From: Ziziphus jujuba
Taxonomy: Eukaryota > Streptophyta > Magnoliopsida > Rosales > Rhamnaceae
NCBI RefSeq assembly: GCF_031755915.1
Contig: NC_083384.1
Span: 31,663,001-31,727,000 of the forward strand
Direction: 5' to 3'
Length of the DNA stretch: 64,000 nt
Of the stretch, positions 1-12,260 are shown piece after piece (position 1 is the first letter of the stretch; the number at the start of each line of letters is the position of its first letter). The notes under the pieces are model-generated. The model was not told the DNA's origin and did no database searches. It worked only from the letters and a program-made list of their open reading frames with translations. The translations under genes and the position numbers were made by a program.

Positions 1-893
1 ATTTTTTTTTTTGCGTCGTTAAATGTTAAACATCAAATTTTTAGCATCACATGTTTTTTGATATTTAATGACGTATTTTTGTATACATGGTTTTTTTTTT
101 AATAGTGGTGACACTATTAATGCGTTGCCTTTTATGATTTTAGCAACACGATGTTAAACGATATTTTATGTTCGCGTCTTTTTTTATTTTGTTTAACGCA
201 TTAATTGCCTTGTTTATCATTGCAATTCTTGTAGTAATTTGTATTTGTATGTTTATAAACCCTTAAAATATCTTATATTCATATCCAAAGAACATTTATT
301 TTTTACCTAAAATTATTAATTGCTTCCAAAATAATCTTTCTCTTGTTCCCAATTCTTCAATTGTTTTCTTTTTGTCTATATTATTATTATTATTTTGAAA
401 TAAATCTTTATATTCTTGAAACCTCTTTACAATCTACTATTAAATAATGACGTTGAAGAATTCCTTACAAGATCAACAAAAGAAACATTACTTATATGTA
501 CACATATTAAACTCTTTTTTTTTTTTTTTTTTAAGAAGGAAAAAACATATCATTTTTAGTGCCAAAAATCAGTAAAGCCATGAAACTCTTCTTCACATAT
601 ATATATATATATATAATTATTATTTTTTTTTTTTGGGAGAAGAAAAGAAATATTTGTGTGTTAAAATTAGATATCGGAAATCAAATAAGAGAGAGAAAAA
701 GTATTTGAACTTAATTAAGAGAGATTGGAGATAAATTTTAACAGTAATAAATAATTTAGATAAACAATAAATAATGTTTTGAGTATAAATATAAAATATT
801 TTAAAATTTTAAAATGATAAATATATACCTTAGATTAAATTAATTAAAAAACCTATATTATTTGTCAAAAAACTTTGCACGGGAAACACTCCC

Positions 894-957
<64 letters not shown>

Positions 958-1602
958 AAGTAGACCATACTCGAACATCAAATGGGTCAATGTTTGTCCA
1001 ATGTGATTTCTAAGTCTCCAAATATGTAAATTTTATATTTAATAAATATTTATATAAAAATATTTTTGTAAAAGAAAACATATAAAAATGAAAGGACGAC
1101 TGTTTATTAAAGTAACAAGTCGTTTATTATTATTATTACTAGTATTATTATTATTATTATTAGTATTAGTATTAGTATTATCAATAGGAGCGTTAATCTC
1201 ACGCAGCAGACGTATACAAACAGTATAGTCAATTGATTTATCTCTTAATATTTCTGACTCCACATGTTTGTCAATTGATTTTAAATTGAGTTTCGTAGAC
1301 TAGACCAGCTGAATAAAATTATAATGTAAATATAATAAATCAATGACCAAATATTGGTATAGAGTACTATTAAATTAATCATAATATCTCTACCATGTTT
1401 TGGAACAAATTATAAAAACATTTTTTAGACTCTTGAAATAGAATAAATCAATGACCAGATGTAGTTGCTCTTTCTGTAATTATAATGAGTCCAATGCCCA
1501 AATCTGGTTATCTATATAAAAGACTAATCGATCAGCTAGCAGCCACATATATAAAAACCACATGCTAACATAAAATAATAATGAAATAGGAAACATAGGC
1601 AC

Positions 1603-1634
<32 letters not shown>

Positions 1635-2920
1635 AAGACCGACTAATATTTTAATTTAATTTAATTTTTTATATTTCTCGGATATTCTTCTCACAGCATA
1701 CAAATTTGGACCCCCTAAGTGTTGTAATTTGGACATTTTTTAATAGCAGAAAATGGAAACGAACTAATTAATTGTCACCCATAGGAAGTAACAATATATT
1801 AGACATAAGGTTTTTGTAATGTAGCTGAAAGAAAAGGAATCCTCCTCTGCTATGCTGATCACTTTCCCATGTGCTTATGTAGTACTTGTGGAGTATCCAC
1901 ATGTCCTTCGCTTGTCTGTTTTTATGGCGTCCTCTTTGCCGTTCCCTAATTCTTAGATATTTAAGCTTTCTTTCTATAAAATTATTCTACGTGGATAATA
2001 TTGAATCTAATGCCACTTGATCAGGATCTTTGTATTTCAGATAGGAATTTTTTGTGACAAATTAAAGGGATAATATCATATATCATGCTAAAGAACTTAG
2101 AACTATTTGAAGGTGGGTCGAACTATTAAGAGATCAATATTCATTATAATTATATTATCTTAACATATCATTTACCTTTTTGATTTTGAATTTTCTTTTC
2201 TTTTAAAAACAAAATTGTAGAAATAAGAAATTTTAAAAGACAAAATAAAGAGTTTTTTAAATTTTGTTTTTTTTTCGGTAGTAGACAAAATAAAGAGTTT
2301 TAATTAATTGAATTATAGGGGGGAATGGAATCCAAACCTCTCATAAAATATTGCTGTAGATAACAATACATATCTATATCCCTCTGGGACATACTTTACT
2401 TTTTCATGTGTAAAATGATTTTTTGTGGGTCTTCCTTTTATATATATTTTTTTCTTTGGGAAATGGTGATGATCTGTGAAAAATGACATGTGTGGTATTA
2501 CGTACAATAATAATATGCCAACCACCAACTCATTTGGCTGGATATAAAAAAGAAAGGTGGATAAACATTCCAAGTAGACAGGAAAGATGGAGTTGTCTGA
2601 CTTTTAATTTATGTGTCTCTATTTCTAAACACACACACACCTACATCGTGATCAATTTGTGTGGTGGGTTCGGCCTTATCCTTTGGACATTCTTTTTTCT
2701 TTTTCTTTTTTTTGTAGTGAAAATAATAATTAGTTCCATCATATAAATTAATTATATGGGCAAAGACTTCATGCATGTGTCCAAATGGATCGGAACTTTC
2801 TACATACTTTTCATTTTCTAAAATATTGAAAGTTTCTTTTTTATTTTACCCCAAAAGATTATAAGAAAATAGGGAAAAAAAATAGGATATTGGAAATTAA
2901 GAAGATCTTTCACTATTGTA

Positions 2921-2961
<41 letters not shown>

Positions 2962-3997
2962 TTATGAGCCAAATTCTATAAGGATTAAGGATATTCAAAT
3001 ATTCAAGGGTACGGTCCTAATCTTTTTGACTACTAGGTTTTAAAAAATGCATAATTTTAAAATTTTGTATTTTAGTATTCAATTTGAAATTAATATAGTT
3101 TGTTATTTATTAGGTGAGACATTAAATTTATTAGTCAAAAAAATATCTAAATTATAATAAATTGAAAAATTGAATATTTAAATTACTAACTCAAAGCTTT
3201 AAATTACAAAATCCTAAATACTTGAGAGTAGTCAAATGCGGTTACTTTTAACCTTTTTTATTTTTTTATTTTATATTTTATATTTTATATTTTTTTGTGC
3301 ACACCTCAAAATCGAGTTCCTACAAATTTGGATGTCATAATCACCATGAAAAATATTGAAGTTCTCCATGGGATATTTGGGATTTGAAAGTTATCATCTT
3401 AATGTGGATGTTGAATTTTCAACTTTCTTGTACGTTTTTTTGTTTTTTTGGATAAATGTTCATCTATCTTGAACGTGTACGTAATAATTACTTCAATAGA
3501 ACATTGGCAAATAGGATTATTAGAAAAGATCTCTTGGCAGGGCATAGTAATCTAGTCATTTAGCTTACGCCTTCTACTTTTCTGTGTGTGTATATATATA
3601 TGTATTATTTATAAAATAAAAAAATAAAAAAAGAGAAGATAAAAGTTGTGACTTGTACAATCGGCATAGAATCTGCAGCATACACCGCAACGTTATATTG
3701 TTTCCCAGCCATTTTTATCAACGACAATATATTTATGTTACGACCATTTAAGGAAACGACATAAAATTCTGTAAATTGTGAACCTCATTAGGGCCACCAC
3801 AACTGCCCAACAACAAACTTTCAGGACAGAGGAAAGTAGACGTAATTTAAGTACCAGAGTAATATATATATATATATATATATATATATTACTTTTCTCA
3901 CTCATTTATGTGCCACATAAAATTTTGCAATATATATACGCATCATACTCTCACTATATCAAAAAGTTATTTAATTGTCAATTTTTAGAGTATGGGT
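1..3997. other. AT-rich intergenic DNA, no gene recognised
   Basis: I see no open reading frame with recognisable protein similarity. The first about 230 bases contain recurring short motifs around gcgtcgttaaatg, agcatcac and agcaacac. These look like the inner part of a dispersed repeat cut by the window edge, but I cannot name it. The rest is AT-rich with microsatellites: (TA)n near 597-616, 897-953 (the longest, about 55 bp), 1600-1627, 2924-2957 and 3860-3888, and a TTA/TAG trinucleotide tract near 1125-1180. Short ORFs that cross these tracts translate to N-rich or IY-rich strings and are not genes. Confidence 0.6.
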
Positions 3998-4032
3998 CTC
4001 ATTTTTATATAAAATTGTTTATATGCACAATG

Positions 4033-4063
<31 letters not shown>

Positions 4064-4547
4064 TTAATCGCAGCCCATGTGATAAACACCGGAATCTTAT
4101 CAAATGGTAAGGCAAGAAAAAGAATCATTTTTATATAAAATTGTATATATGCACAATGTATATATATATATAGGAAATTAATCGCAGCCCATGTTATAAA
4201 CATCGGAATCTTATCAAATGGTAAGGCAAGAAAAAGAATCTCATTTTTATATAAAATTGTATATATATGCACAATGTATGTATATATATATATATATATA
4301 CGAAAATTCTATGGTTAGGATGGTCCGCATAACAACCGCAGTATTAATGACGGTTTTTTATAGTATTAACGACAGTTTTTATCGTCGTTAATACTATAAA
4401 AAACTGTTATCAATACTATGGTCCGCATGAGAACCGTTCGCACCATATACGAACTGTATATATATATATATATATATTGGAAATTAATCGCAGCCCATGT
4501 TATAAACACCGGAATCTTATCAAATGGTAAGGCAAGAAAAAGAATCC
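3998..4547. repeat. Three-unit tandem repeat of about 115-125 bp
   Basis: Three direct units share the order: tcatttttatataaaattgt, then gcacaatgta, then a (TA)n tract, then aaattaatcgcagcccatg, then ggaatcttatcaaatgg and gcaagaaaaagaatc. Units start near 3998, 4126 and 4241. Unit 3 is interrupted inside its (TA)n tract by a 156-bp foldback element at 4301-4456. A partial echo (catggtaaggcaaga) follows at 4553. The units differ by a few substitutions and in TA-tract length. Confidence 0.9.
4301..4456. mobile_element. Micron-like foldback MITE inserted in (TA)n
   Basis: This 156-bp insertion sits inside the (TA)n tract of tandem unit 3; units 1 and 2 show the unoccupied arrangement gcacaatgta-(TA)n-aaattaatcg. 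It begins cgaaaattctatgg and ends cgaactg, with TA repeats on both sides. Inside, agtattaacgacagttttt and its upstream neighbour pair with tcgttaatactataaaaaac downstream, so most of the element can fold into one hairpin. Elements that target (TA)n microsatellites are known as Micron in rice; placement in that group is inference. No coding capacity. A related copy is at 38301-38440. Confidence 0.75.
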
Positions 4548-5483
4548 AATCACATGGTAAGGCAAGATAAAAAAATAATCTTCTTAAATAGTAAATTAAT
4601 TAACAATTAGCATTTTTTTTATCAGAACAATTAGCATTATATAAGGAGTTAATGATGGCTTGAGAATATATAGAGAAAATATAAAGACGAACATGGCACT
4701 GGCAGATACACATTGACTAATTATTATTATCATTTTTTTCCCCCTAACTTCTCTCATTAAAAAGTTTGGAAATTAACTGTGTGGGTATGTTTTGTCCGAG
4801 GTTAATGGCCGACCCTGAGGTGAGGACAGTAATAGCAAGGAAGTTCCATTAACGGTCATCGCTGGGTCGATAATTTGGTTTGACTTGATCAAATAAAATC
4901 AGGTGGTCCATTTTTATGATTTAAAATAGTTATTTTTATATGGTTTTTTTAATAAACTTTTTGGTACTTGGTATAAATAGAATTAAAAAAATTAAAATAT
5001 TAAATCATATCAATCATTTTAAAATTATATTAATCATGTTTTTTCAAAATTTATGGAAGAATTATATAGAAAATTCAAGAATAATCTGATTGTGTTCCTG
5101 ACTCGATGAATGAGGATACCTAACCCTTGCTCTTGGTAAGCTCTGTTTGACTGACCCTTCAGGGATAGTGGAGAAGATGTTAGTAATCAGCTCTAATGGC
5201 ACAGTTAGATTCGAGATGGCTAAGCTTCGTTAGGATCAATATCAATGCAATGCAGCAAGAGGATTGCTTAATCAACCTGAAATTAGCTCATTCTAGCTCG
5301 AGATAAAGAGGATATTTTTCTTAAAGTTTAGGAAGTATCCAAAAAGATCTGCTATTTTGCATTAAAGGAAAATTTGCATATTTGAGTACCTGAAAATCAG
5401 TTTAGAATCAGGAAAGAATGATTTAGGAAACCAAGTGAATTTCCTAAATCCAAAGCTTTAGAGTCTAAGCCAATCCGATTTTG
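4548..5483. other. Intergenic, nothing recognised
   Basis: Mixed-composition sequence. The 4790-4870 and 5090-5350 parts are less AT-rich than their surroundings and could be worn transposon or LTR sequence, but I find no matching terminal repeat, primer-binding site or protein similarity. Confidence 0.5.
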
Positions 5484-5491
5484 GTGAGTTG

Positions 5492-5993
5492 CAGGGGCGG
5501 AACCAAGAAGTTTAACCTGGGGGGCATAGTGTAGAAGGGAGACAAAGTTTTAAACAAATATATTGTTTGTGAGATTAAATCAAAATTAAAATTTTAAATA
5601 TAAATGAGAAACAAATAAATAAAAAACTCAAGAAAACTATAATGATAAACAAAATTATACTTATTCATCTTTATTTATAACTTCATAAGTTAGAAAAAAA
5701 AAAAGAAAAAAAAAAGAAGCACAAATTATTAGTTGAGTTTTATTATATATTTAAAATATAAATGAAATTAATTCTATTTATAATAAAAAAATTGATATTT
5801 GAATTAGAAACTTTATAGTAATAATTTTATATTTTATATTTTTATATATAACAACTATTGATTACATGAAAATCAATATGGTGTCTTAATTATGGGGGAG
5901 GGGCCAAATTCTTTTTTTTTATTTTTAATTAATTTAAAATTTTTTTAAGGGGGGTGGCATGGCCCTGCAGGCCTATATTTGGCTTCGCCCCTG
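5492..5993. mobile_element. hAT-type MITE with 8-bp target duplication
   Basis: A 502-bp element bounded by imperfect terminal inverted repeats: it starts caggggcggaaccaag and its end reads ggcttcgcccctg, whose reverse complement is caggggcgaagcc. It is flanked by gtgagttg (5484-5491) and gcgagttg (5994-6001), an 8-bp target-site duplication with one mismatch. An 8-bp duplication plus a CAGGGGCGGA-type terminus is typical of hAT elements. The interior is AT-rich without coding capacity, so it is non-autonomous. Confidence 0.85.
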
Positions 5994-6001
5994 GCGAGTT
6001 G

Positions 6002-7263
6002 GTTTTATTGAGGACCACAAAATCTTAATGCCTATATAAACATAAAAAATTTTGGCATTCGATACATATTTCATGGAAATCGATTTTAGACATTACAAGA
6101 GCTCCATTAAGCTTAAAGATCCAAGTGTCTTTGACCATCAGCACATTAGTGCCCCTTAAAGACCTTCAACTAGCTTTTGTTTTGTAGGAAACTGAAATCA
6201 GGTTTGACAGAGTATGGCGATGCGAAATTATGCATCTACATTAACCAAGAACAATGTGGAAAAGTTCTTATTTAAATAACATATTACCCAAATATTATAT
6301 TAATTATTAACCTGCCTTAAATAATTTTTTTTTTTTTGATAATTAATATTACTTGGAGTAGGATCCTCATAAAATTGCCACTTGGCTCTTTCTGTAGTAA
6401 CCCTTATATATAAGTTTATTTCTAAGTTCTAACAAACTTGCATGAAAATCTCAGAATTTTAATAAGATTTTTCCTTTGGAGCTTTTGTTTAAAGGAAAAT
6501 TATAATCAAAATGCCTCATTATAAGTAGTCCTAATATTTATTGCGTGCATTAGACAACCGCTTATGCACATCCTTTTTTAAAACCCAGATATCAATGTGG
6601 TTCTGTTTGATGCAGGGGAAATATAATTTGAATATTATAATAATCTGATGATATGGATTTTCATGGTAGAACAGCCGTTTAGTACTGTCTTTCAAGTTAT
6701 GTGTTAAAAAAGAAAAAAAGAAAAAAAAGAAAAAAAAGAAAAAAAGTAATATCTTTCAAGTTTCAACTACCTTAAAGGTCTTTTTATTAATTTTATAATC
6801 AGTTCTAAACACTTCTTATCCAAACTCTTGGCGGGTAATTGAAGAGCTAGCAGTTCACACAACGCGTAGACAAATCTTTGAGGTTTTGCTCTTTTTTTTT
6901 TTTTTTAAAAAAAGAAAAATATAAAAACAGAAAAAGAAAATTCGATCTTTACCCCCCAAAAAAAAAAAAAAAAAAAGAAACGGAAAAAAATGAGTATAGA
7001 GACATAAAAGTTAATTAATATATATGAACATAAGCATTAAATTAAGAAATATACATAGTTAGATTGAATTCCCAATATAATAGGATGAAAATTCTAAATG
7101 AAAATTTCCATTTACACTAGACTTGACTTTTGTAGAGAAAAGTAAAATGGAAAACGTATACATAACGTATTTATGAGGGGGAAAATAACAGAATCTACGG
7201 TGGACCATCAATAAAAAATGACCAGATTCACTGCACCTTTCGACCATAAAAGTAAATCCACGC
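6002..7263. other. Intergenic region upstream of the methionine gamma-lyase gene
   Basis: AT-rich DNA with (A)nG purine tracts near 6711-6745 and 6905-6990. No gene is recognised. The last several hundred bases are presumably the distal promoter of the gene at 7589. Confidence 0.5.
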
Positions 7264-7271
7264 TATATATA
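7264..7271 (+). promoter_or_regulatory. Putative TATA box of methionine gamma-lyase gene
   Basis: TATATATA in the context cgctatatatagtagcc, about 320 bp upstream of the start codon. It is followed by a CT-rich stretch (7370-7500) of the kind common in plant 5' leaders. Plausible position and context; no transcript evidence. Confidence 0.45.
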
Positions 7272-7588
7272 GTAGCCTACTGTCTACCCAATTTCCCAAT
7301 CTCTCATCGCAACCTCCACGCAAGCTGTGCATCTAATCCCAATCTTCTCTATTGTTTATATAATCATTGTCTTTCTCTCTCTTTGTTTATAACTAGCTAA
7401 AACTTCCTCTCCCCATATCTCTAATTAACCTCCCGCCTTAATTCTCTTTCTCTTGCAAATTCTCAAACCTCTTTTGTTTCTTTCTCTCTTTTTGGGTTAA
7501 GATAGATTCCTTATTTTCCTCTAAAAAAGAAGGGGAAGAAAAAAAAAAAAAAAATCCAACTGATTAGCTTTTAGCTTGTAGCATATAT

Positions 7589-9645
7589 ATGGCTGCTGAA
7601 TTGAAAAACCATGGTGCCGTTTTGTCCGGCAAGAAAAGATCGGCTGGACATGACGACGGCGCCGAAGACAACAACGACTACGTTGTGGCTAAAAAATCCA
7701 TGCCTTTCTTCTCATCACCGGCGGCCATGGCCCGGTACGACCCGGCGGCGGCATTAGCCAGTGCTCGCCATGAATTCGGCGAGCACGGCGGTGTCAACAT
7801 GTCGATAGAAGCCTCCGCCACCTTCACCGTCATGGAGCCGGAGACCATGCGCCGCATGTTCTCCGGCGAATTAGGACCGGACAGGGACTTCTTCATCTAC
7901 AGCCGGCACTTCAACCCGACGGTGTTGAATCTGGGCCGTCAGATGGCGGCTCTGGAAGGCACGGAAGCCGCGTACTGCACCTCCAGCGGGATGTCGGCCA
8001 TATCGTCGGTGCTGATGCAGTTGGTTAGCAGCGGCGAGAACATCGTGGCTTCCAGAACACTCTACGGCGGGACCCACGCCCTCATGGCGCATTTCCTCCC
8101 CAGGGTGGCCAACATAACGACGACGTTCGTTGATATCCACGACATGGAGATGGTGAGGAATGCGTTGGTGGTTGGGAAGACCAAGGTCTTGTACTGCGAG
8201 TCCATCTCCAACCCCACCCTCAACGTGGCCGACATTCCGGAGCTCAGCCGTATAGCCCACGAGAAAGGGGTTATGCTGGTGGTCGACAACACCTTCTCTC
8301 CCATGTTCCTCTCTCCGGCCAGCCTCGGAGCCGACGTGGTGGTCCACAGTATCTCCAAGTTCATCAGCGGTGGGGCCGACATCATCGCAGGTACTATAAT
8401 TTATCTCTTGCTTTCTTATTTTTCTATTTCACACCCAACACGTGTCCTCATCTGTCAACTCCCGTAACAGTTGGAAATTTTAACCTCGCCTCACTTCCAA
8501 CTTGCCCATCTTTAATCAAAACAATCTGGAACGTTCGTTTGGGAGATTTTTGGAAATTTAATTCCACATTTTATCATAAAATAAAAAAAGTAAAAAAATA
8601 ATAATAATAATAACAATAGTAATAATAAAACATGAGTACGTGAACTTTTTTCTGGATGGTGGCCACGGGACATTTTTTTGATTCAGACGGTGGCTTTTAG
8701 TTTTCCTCGTGAATGGTCTTTTGTCATGCTCTCGTGGGGATAAAAAAATACTATTTATCAGGATTTATATAGCATTTAACAATTTAAATCGTTTAAAAAA
8801 AAAAAATCTTTTAAAATTATATTTTTCAAATAAAAATTCATATATAATTAAATATCAACAATGATCCTACCTCTATTCAGCTATTATTATCATCTTTTGA
8901 TGATAAATAATAAAACTTTTTGAACAAATTTTTTTCTTTTTCTTTATTATAATTATTTTTCCATTGAAGTTTTTGTTTGGAACTATAGAATTTTGACGAA
9001 TTTTATGAAATGCATATAAATATATGAAAATGACAAAATAATGAGACATACATGATGTGATGATGAACAGGTGCAGTATGTGGACCAGCGAGTTTAGTGA
9101 ACTCGATGATGGATCTTCATCAAGGGTCCCTGATGCTTCTGGGCCCCACAATGAACGCCAAAGTGGCTTTTGAACTGTCAGAGAGAATCCCCCACTTGGC
9201 GTTGAGAATGAAGGAGCACTGCAACAGAGCAATGGTTTACGCCACGAGGATGAAGAAGATGGGCCTCAAAGTCGTATATCCTGGGCTCGAAGACCATCCA
9301 CAGCACAAGCTTCTCAAGTCCATGATCAATAAGGAGTACGGGTATGGTGGGCTTCTTTGCGTGGACATGGAAACAGAGGAGAGAGCAAACCGGCTGATGA
9401 ACCTTCTGCAAAACTACACCCAGTTTGGGTTCATGGCTGTGAGCTTGGGATACTATGAGACCCTCATGTCCTGCTCCGGCAGCAGCACAAGCAGCGAAAT
9501 GAACGCCGAGGAGAAAAAACTGGCCGGAATATCACCGGGACTGGTCAGAATGTCGGTGGGATATATTGGGACTCTGGAGCAGAGATGGAGCCAGTTTGAA
9601 AAGGCATTGTCTAGAATGCAAGACTCTGGTCTGTTCAAGAACTGA
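7589..9645 (+). CDS. MGL: Methionine gamma-lyase (PLP enzyme)
   Basis: Two exons, 7589-8390 and 9071-9645, joined by a GT-AG intron of 680 bp; the split codon gives Gly268 in IIAGAVCGP. The product is 458 aa, close to the roughly 440 aa of the Arabidopsis enzyme. The family cleaves L-methionine to methanethiol, 2-oxobutyrate and ammonia and feeds isoleucine synthesis; plant MGL is cytosolic. The fold is the Cys/Met-metabolism PLP family. Visible residues are the YSR phosphate-binding motif (104-106), SSGMSA (132-137), Asp233 in VVDNTF contacting the cofactor ring, and the Schiff-base Lys257 in SISKFISGG. The N-terminal 35 residues are Asp/Asn-rich and not transit-peptide-like. The start is the first ATG of the reading frame, just after a purine-rich leader. 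There are no frame breaks, so it appears functional. Cystathionine gamma-synthase and beta-lyase are relatives, but the overall sequence fits plant MGL better. Confidence 0.93.
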
Positions 9646-9689
9646 TATGGAACTGTCGCCCTTTTCTTTTTTGTTTTTTCTTTTTTTTA

Positions 9690-10640
9690 CCTGTGCCTGT
9701 GTTTATAAGAAAAGGTTAAAAAATAAGTGCGTTTTGGGGGAGAGTTTGGGATAGTGGTGGTCGTTGATGTAAAAAATTGTTCTCCCTATCGAGTCCTTAA
9801 TTGGCTTGGCCTGTCTAGCTAATTACATAATGGACTCAACTGCATGTAAATTTTCTTTCTCTGGGTAGTTCAATGGGTTATGTTCATATTCTCAAACAAT
9901 TATCTAGACTAATTTCACGTAAGTAAAGTCTTTTTAAGTTTTGTGCGTACCAAATAATAATTGAGATTTGGAAAGCATATATCAATTTCTTATTGTCCAT
10001 TTGGTATGCAAATTTAGTAATGGTCCATTTGCTCTGTGAGGAAATATGGGGGGTCGTGCTACTACTAGTAAATTTTTTGTTGCGTGAGTAAATTGTGAGG
10101 CTCATGCTAACTAATTTAGCCCCTTCACCAAAAAAGTGCATATATAAGAAAGAGGAAAGCTATAAAAGCATAGTTAAGCTGTAAACAATAAGTTGCTGCA
10201 CAAGGGTTTGCATAAAGTAATTAAGCGAACACTCTGCTGCCTTTTGGAACAGCTTAAGTGGCAAAGTTACCCCTTTTGGGTAGACTGTGTTAAACGAGTC
10301 CTTTTAACAATGGGAAGTAGTCCAGGATTTCTTCAAAATTTTGGTTGACACAGATGAGAAATAGACTTTGCTTAGAAAACAATTTGAATCTAAAACACAA
10401 TCTCGGAAGCGTTTTTGTATTTTTATAATCCCGTTGAGCAGATATTTTGGCCAATAATTGTAAAAGAGGTTATCTTTTACAAGTTCTTTCAAAAAAAAAA
10501 AAAAAAAAAGAAGTTACCAAAGGGATAATCAACCATGAGGATGGATGGTGATTAGATTGTTTAATTCATTTAGAGTTATACATGACCAATATGGCTCCTC
10601 AAAACTTCATTTTATACAATTTCAAGTTGCAATTGAACTT
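9690..10640 (+). repeat. Unit 1 of a diverged repeat: 3' flank of MGL
   Basis: Starting in the 3' UTR/downstream region of MGL, this block shares ordered short matches with 10834-12260: aataagtgYgttt, tggtYgttgatgt, gcatgtaaattt, tctgggtagtt, aagttttgtgcRta, taaattgtgagg, tttgcataaagta, gaacactct, and cMatgaggat followed by ggtgatta. The matches are collinear and in the same orientation, so this is one old direct duplication, heavily diverged. No coding sequence is repeated. Confidence 0.7.
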
Positions 10641-10833
10641 TCAGTTTTAAGTTTTCAGAGTGAAAATAAAGTTCCAACAAGGTAACTACAAAATCGATTT
10701 TTTTCAATTAGTTTTGAAATATTTGATGTAGTATCATTCAAAATCCTTGTAAAGCCCATTTGATAAGCCCCATGAATTATTTTGCGATTAGGCCTATTGT
10801 GGTTTACAAAAACCAAATTCATGATGGGTTATT

Positions 10834-12260
10834 TACATGTGCTTTAGAAAAAAGATAACAAATAAGTGTGTTTAGGGAGAATTTGTTGTGATATACTTCC
10901 AAGAACAGACTAAAGATGAAAGTTACTATTTTGTCGATAATTAATTATGCAAGCTAAAATTTCCCCAGCCACAGTGAAAAATAAATAAATAAATAAAAAA
11001 GTGTTAGTGAGGATGATGGTGGTTGATGTTAAAAAAGGGTCTACCTTATGAGTGCTTAAAATTTGCCCTGAGGTCAAGCTTGATCAGATAAATGGACTTT
11101 CTGATGGATATGCATGTAAATTTCACCTTCTTTTCTGGGTAGTTTATTGGATTATGTATTCTCCATTACTTTGAATCATTTATCCAGCTAGCTTAGCCCA
11201 AAAGGAAAAGAAAAAAAAAAGAAAAAAATAGAAAAATCTTAAAGTTTTGTGCATACTGAGAAACAGTGAGAACTGGAAACGTAAGAAGGGAAAAAAAAGA
11301 AAGAAGGCTATCCACTTTTTTTAACTGTTGCCTGCCTAAATTGTGAGGTCCAATGGTAACAAATTTAGTATATAGAAAAGTGGTAAGTAGGAATGTCAAT
11401 TTGCCCCGCACATCTTGAAAATTGCGATACACTGCTTCTAACAAGGCGGTTGGGATAAATCCTTATGACCCAAAGTGGAGACTGACCAGGGAATAAAGAA
11501 CTAGTCCAAACCGTCCCGTATATATTTACTTAATTTTTTTTTTATATTTTATATATTTGAACTATTGTAATTTTTAAGAATGTAGCTTATTATAATTGTA
11601 AATTTGGACTTTAATGTATTTCATTGTATTTTTATTACATTGTAGTCACTTTATTTACATTTTATTCATACATTTTTTTTTATATAAATTTCTCAAAAAA
11701 AAATTATATCAATTATATATAAAAAAATAAACTGGGAAAACTGCCCTGCCCCGTTCCCGATTGAGAAATCCCCGTCCTCACCTCGCCTCTAAAGAAACGG
11801 AAAAAAATTGTGGGGATAGGATGAAAAATTTCCCGCAAGGATAGAGTCGGAATTTTAAAAATCGACTTCGTCCCTTTGACATTCCTAGCGGTAAGCCTTA
11901 TGTTGCGTGCCTAACTATGGCATAAGAGGCGAACAATAGTGGGTCACAGCTTTGCATAAAGTACCAGAACACTCTATTTGAACACTCTATTTCTTCTTAA
12001 AAGAGAGGCAAGATTGTGTCCCTTCTCAACCATATTTTATTTTCAAATAATCCTGTTGAACAAAATATTTGGCCCGTAAAAGGTGAATTTGTTGTATTTA
12101 AGGATTCCCAAGTTTCAAAAGATAGTGAATCATGAGGATTGGTGATTAATGGATTGTTAATAGTCACTGTGTCTGGCTCTACATATTAACTTTTTTTTTG
12201 TGTAAACTTACATATTACCTATTTGGTTTCTCAAAATTACAGTTTTTTTTAGCAAAAAAT
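10834..12260 (+). repeat. Unit 2 of the MGL 3'-flank repeat
   Basis: Diverged direct copy of 9690-10640, made longer by the hAT-type insertion at 11388-11887. It contains no trace of the MGL coding exons. Either only the 3' flank was duplicated, or a second MGL copy lost its coding part, or the block is a dispersed repeat. A possible third relic lies near 19,690-19,930. Confidence 0.65.
11388..11887. mobile_element. hAT-type non-autonomous element with 8-bp target duplication
   Basis: A 500-bp element with 12-bp perfect terminal inverted repeats: taggaatgtcaa at the start and ttgacattccta at the end. It is flanked by gtggtaag (11380-11387) and gcggtaag (11888-11895), an 8-bp duplication with one mismatch. 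Subterminal regions are rich in C/G runs (gccccgc; ctgccccgttcccg; ccccgtcctcacc), as in a common plant hAT family that begins TAGGGATGTCAA. No coding capacity. Confidence 0.87.

Noticed and set aside
7678..8385. Long minus-strand ORFs across MGL exon 1
   Set aside because: They are antisense shadows of a GC-rich coding exon whose plus-strand frame encodes a clear PLP enzyme.
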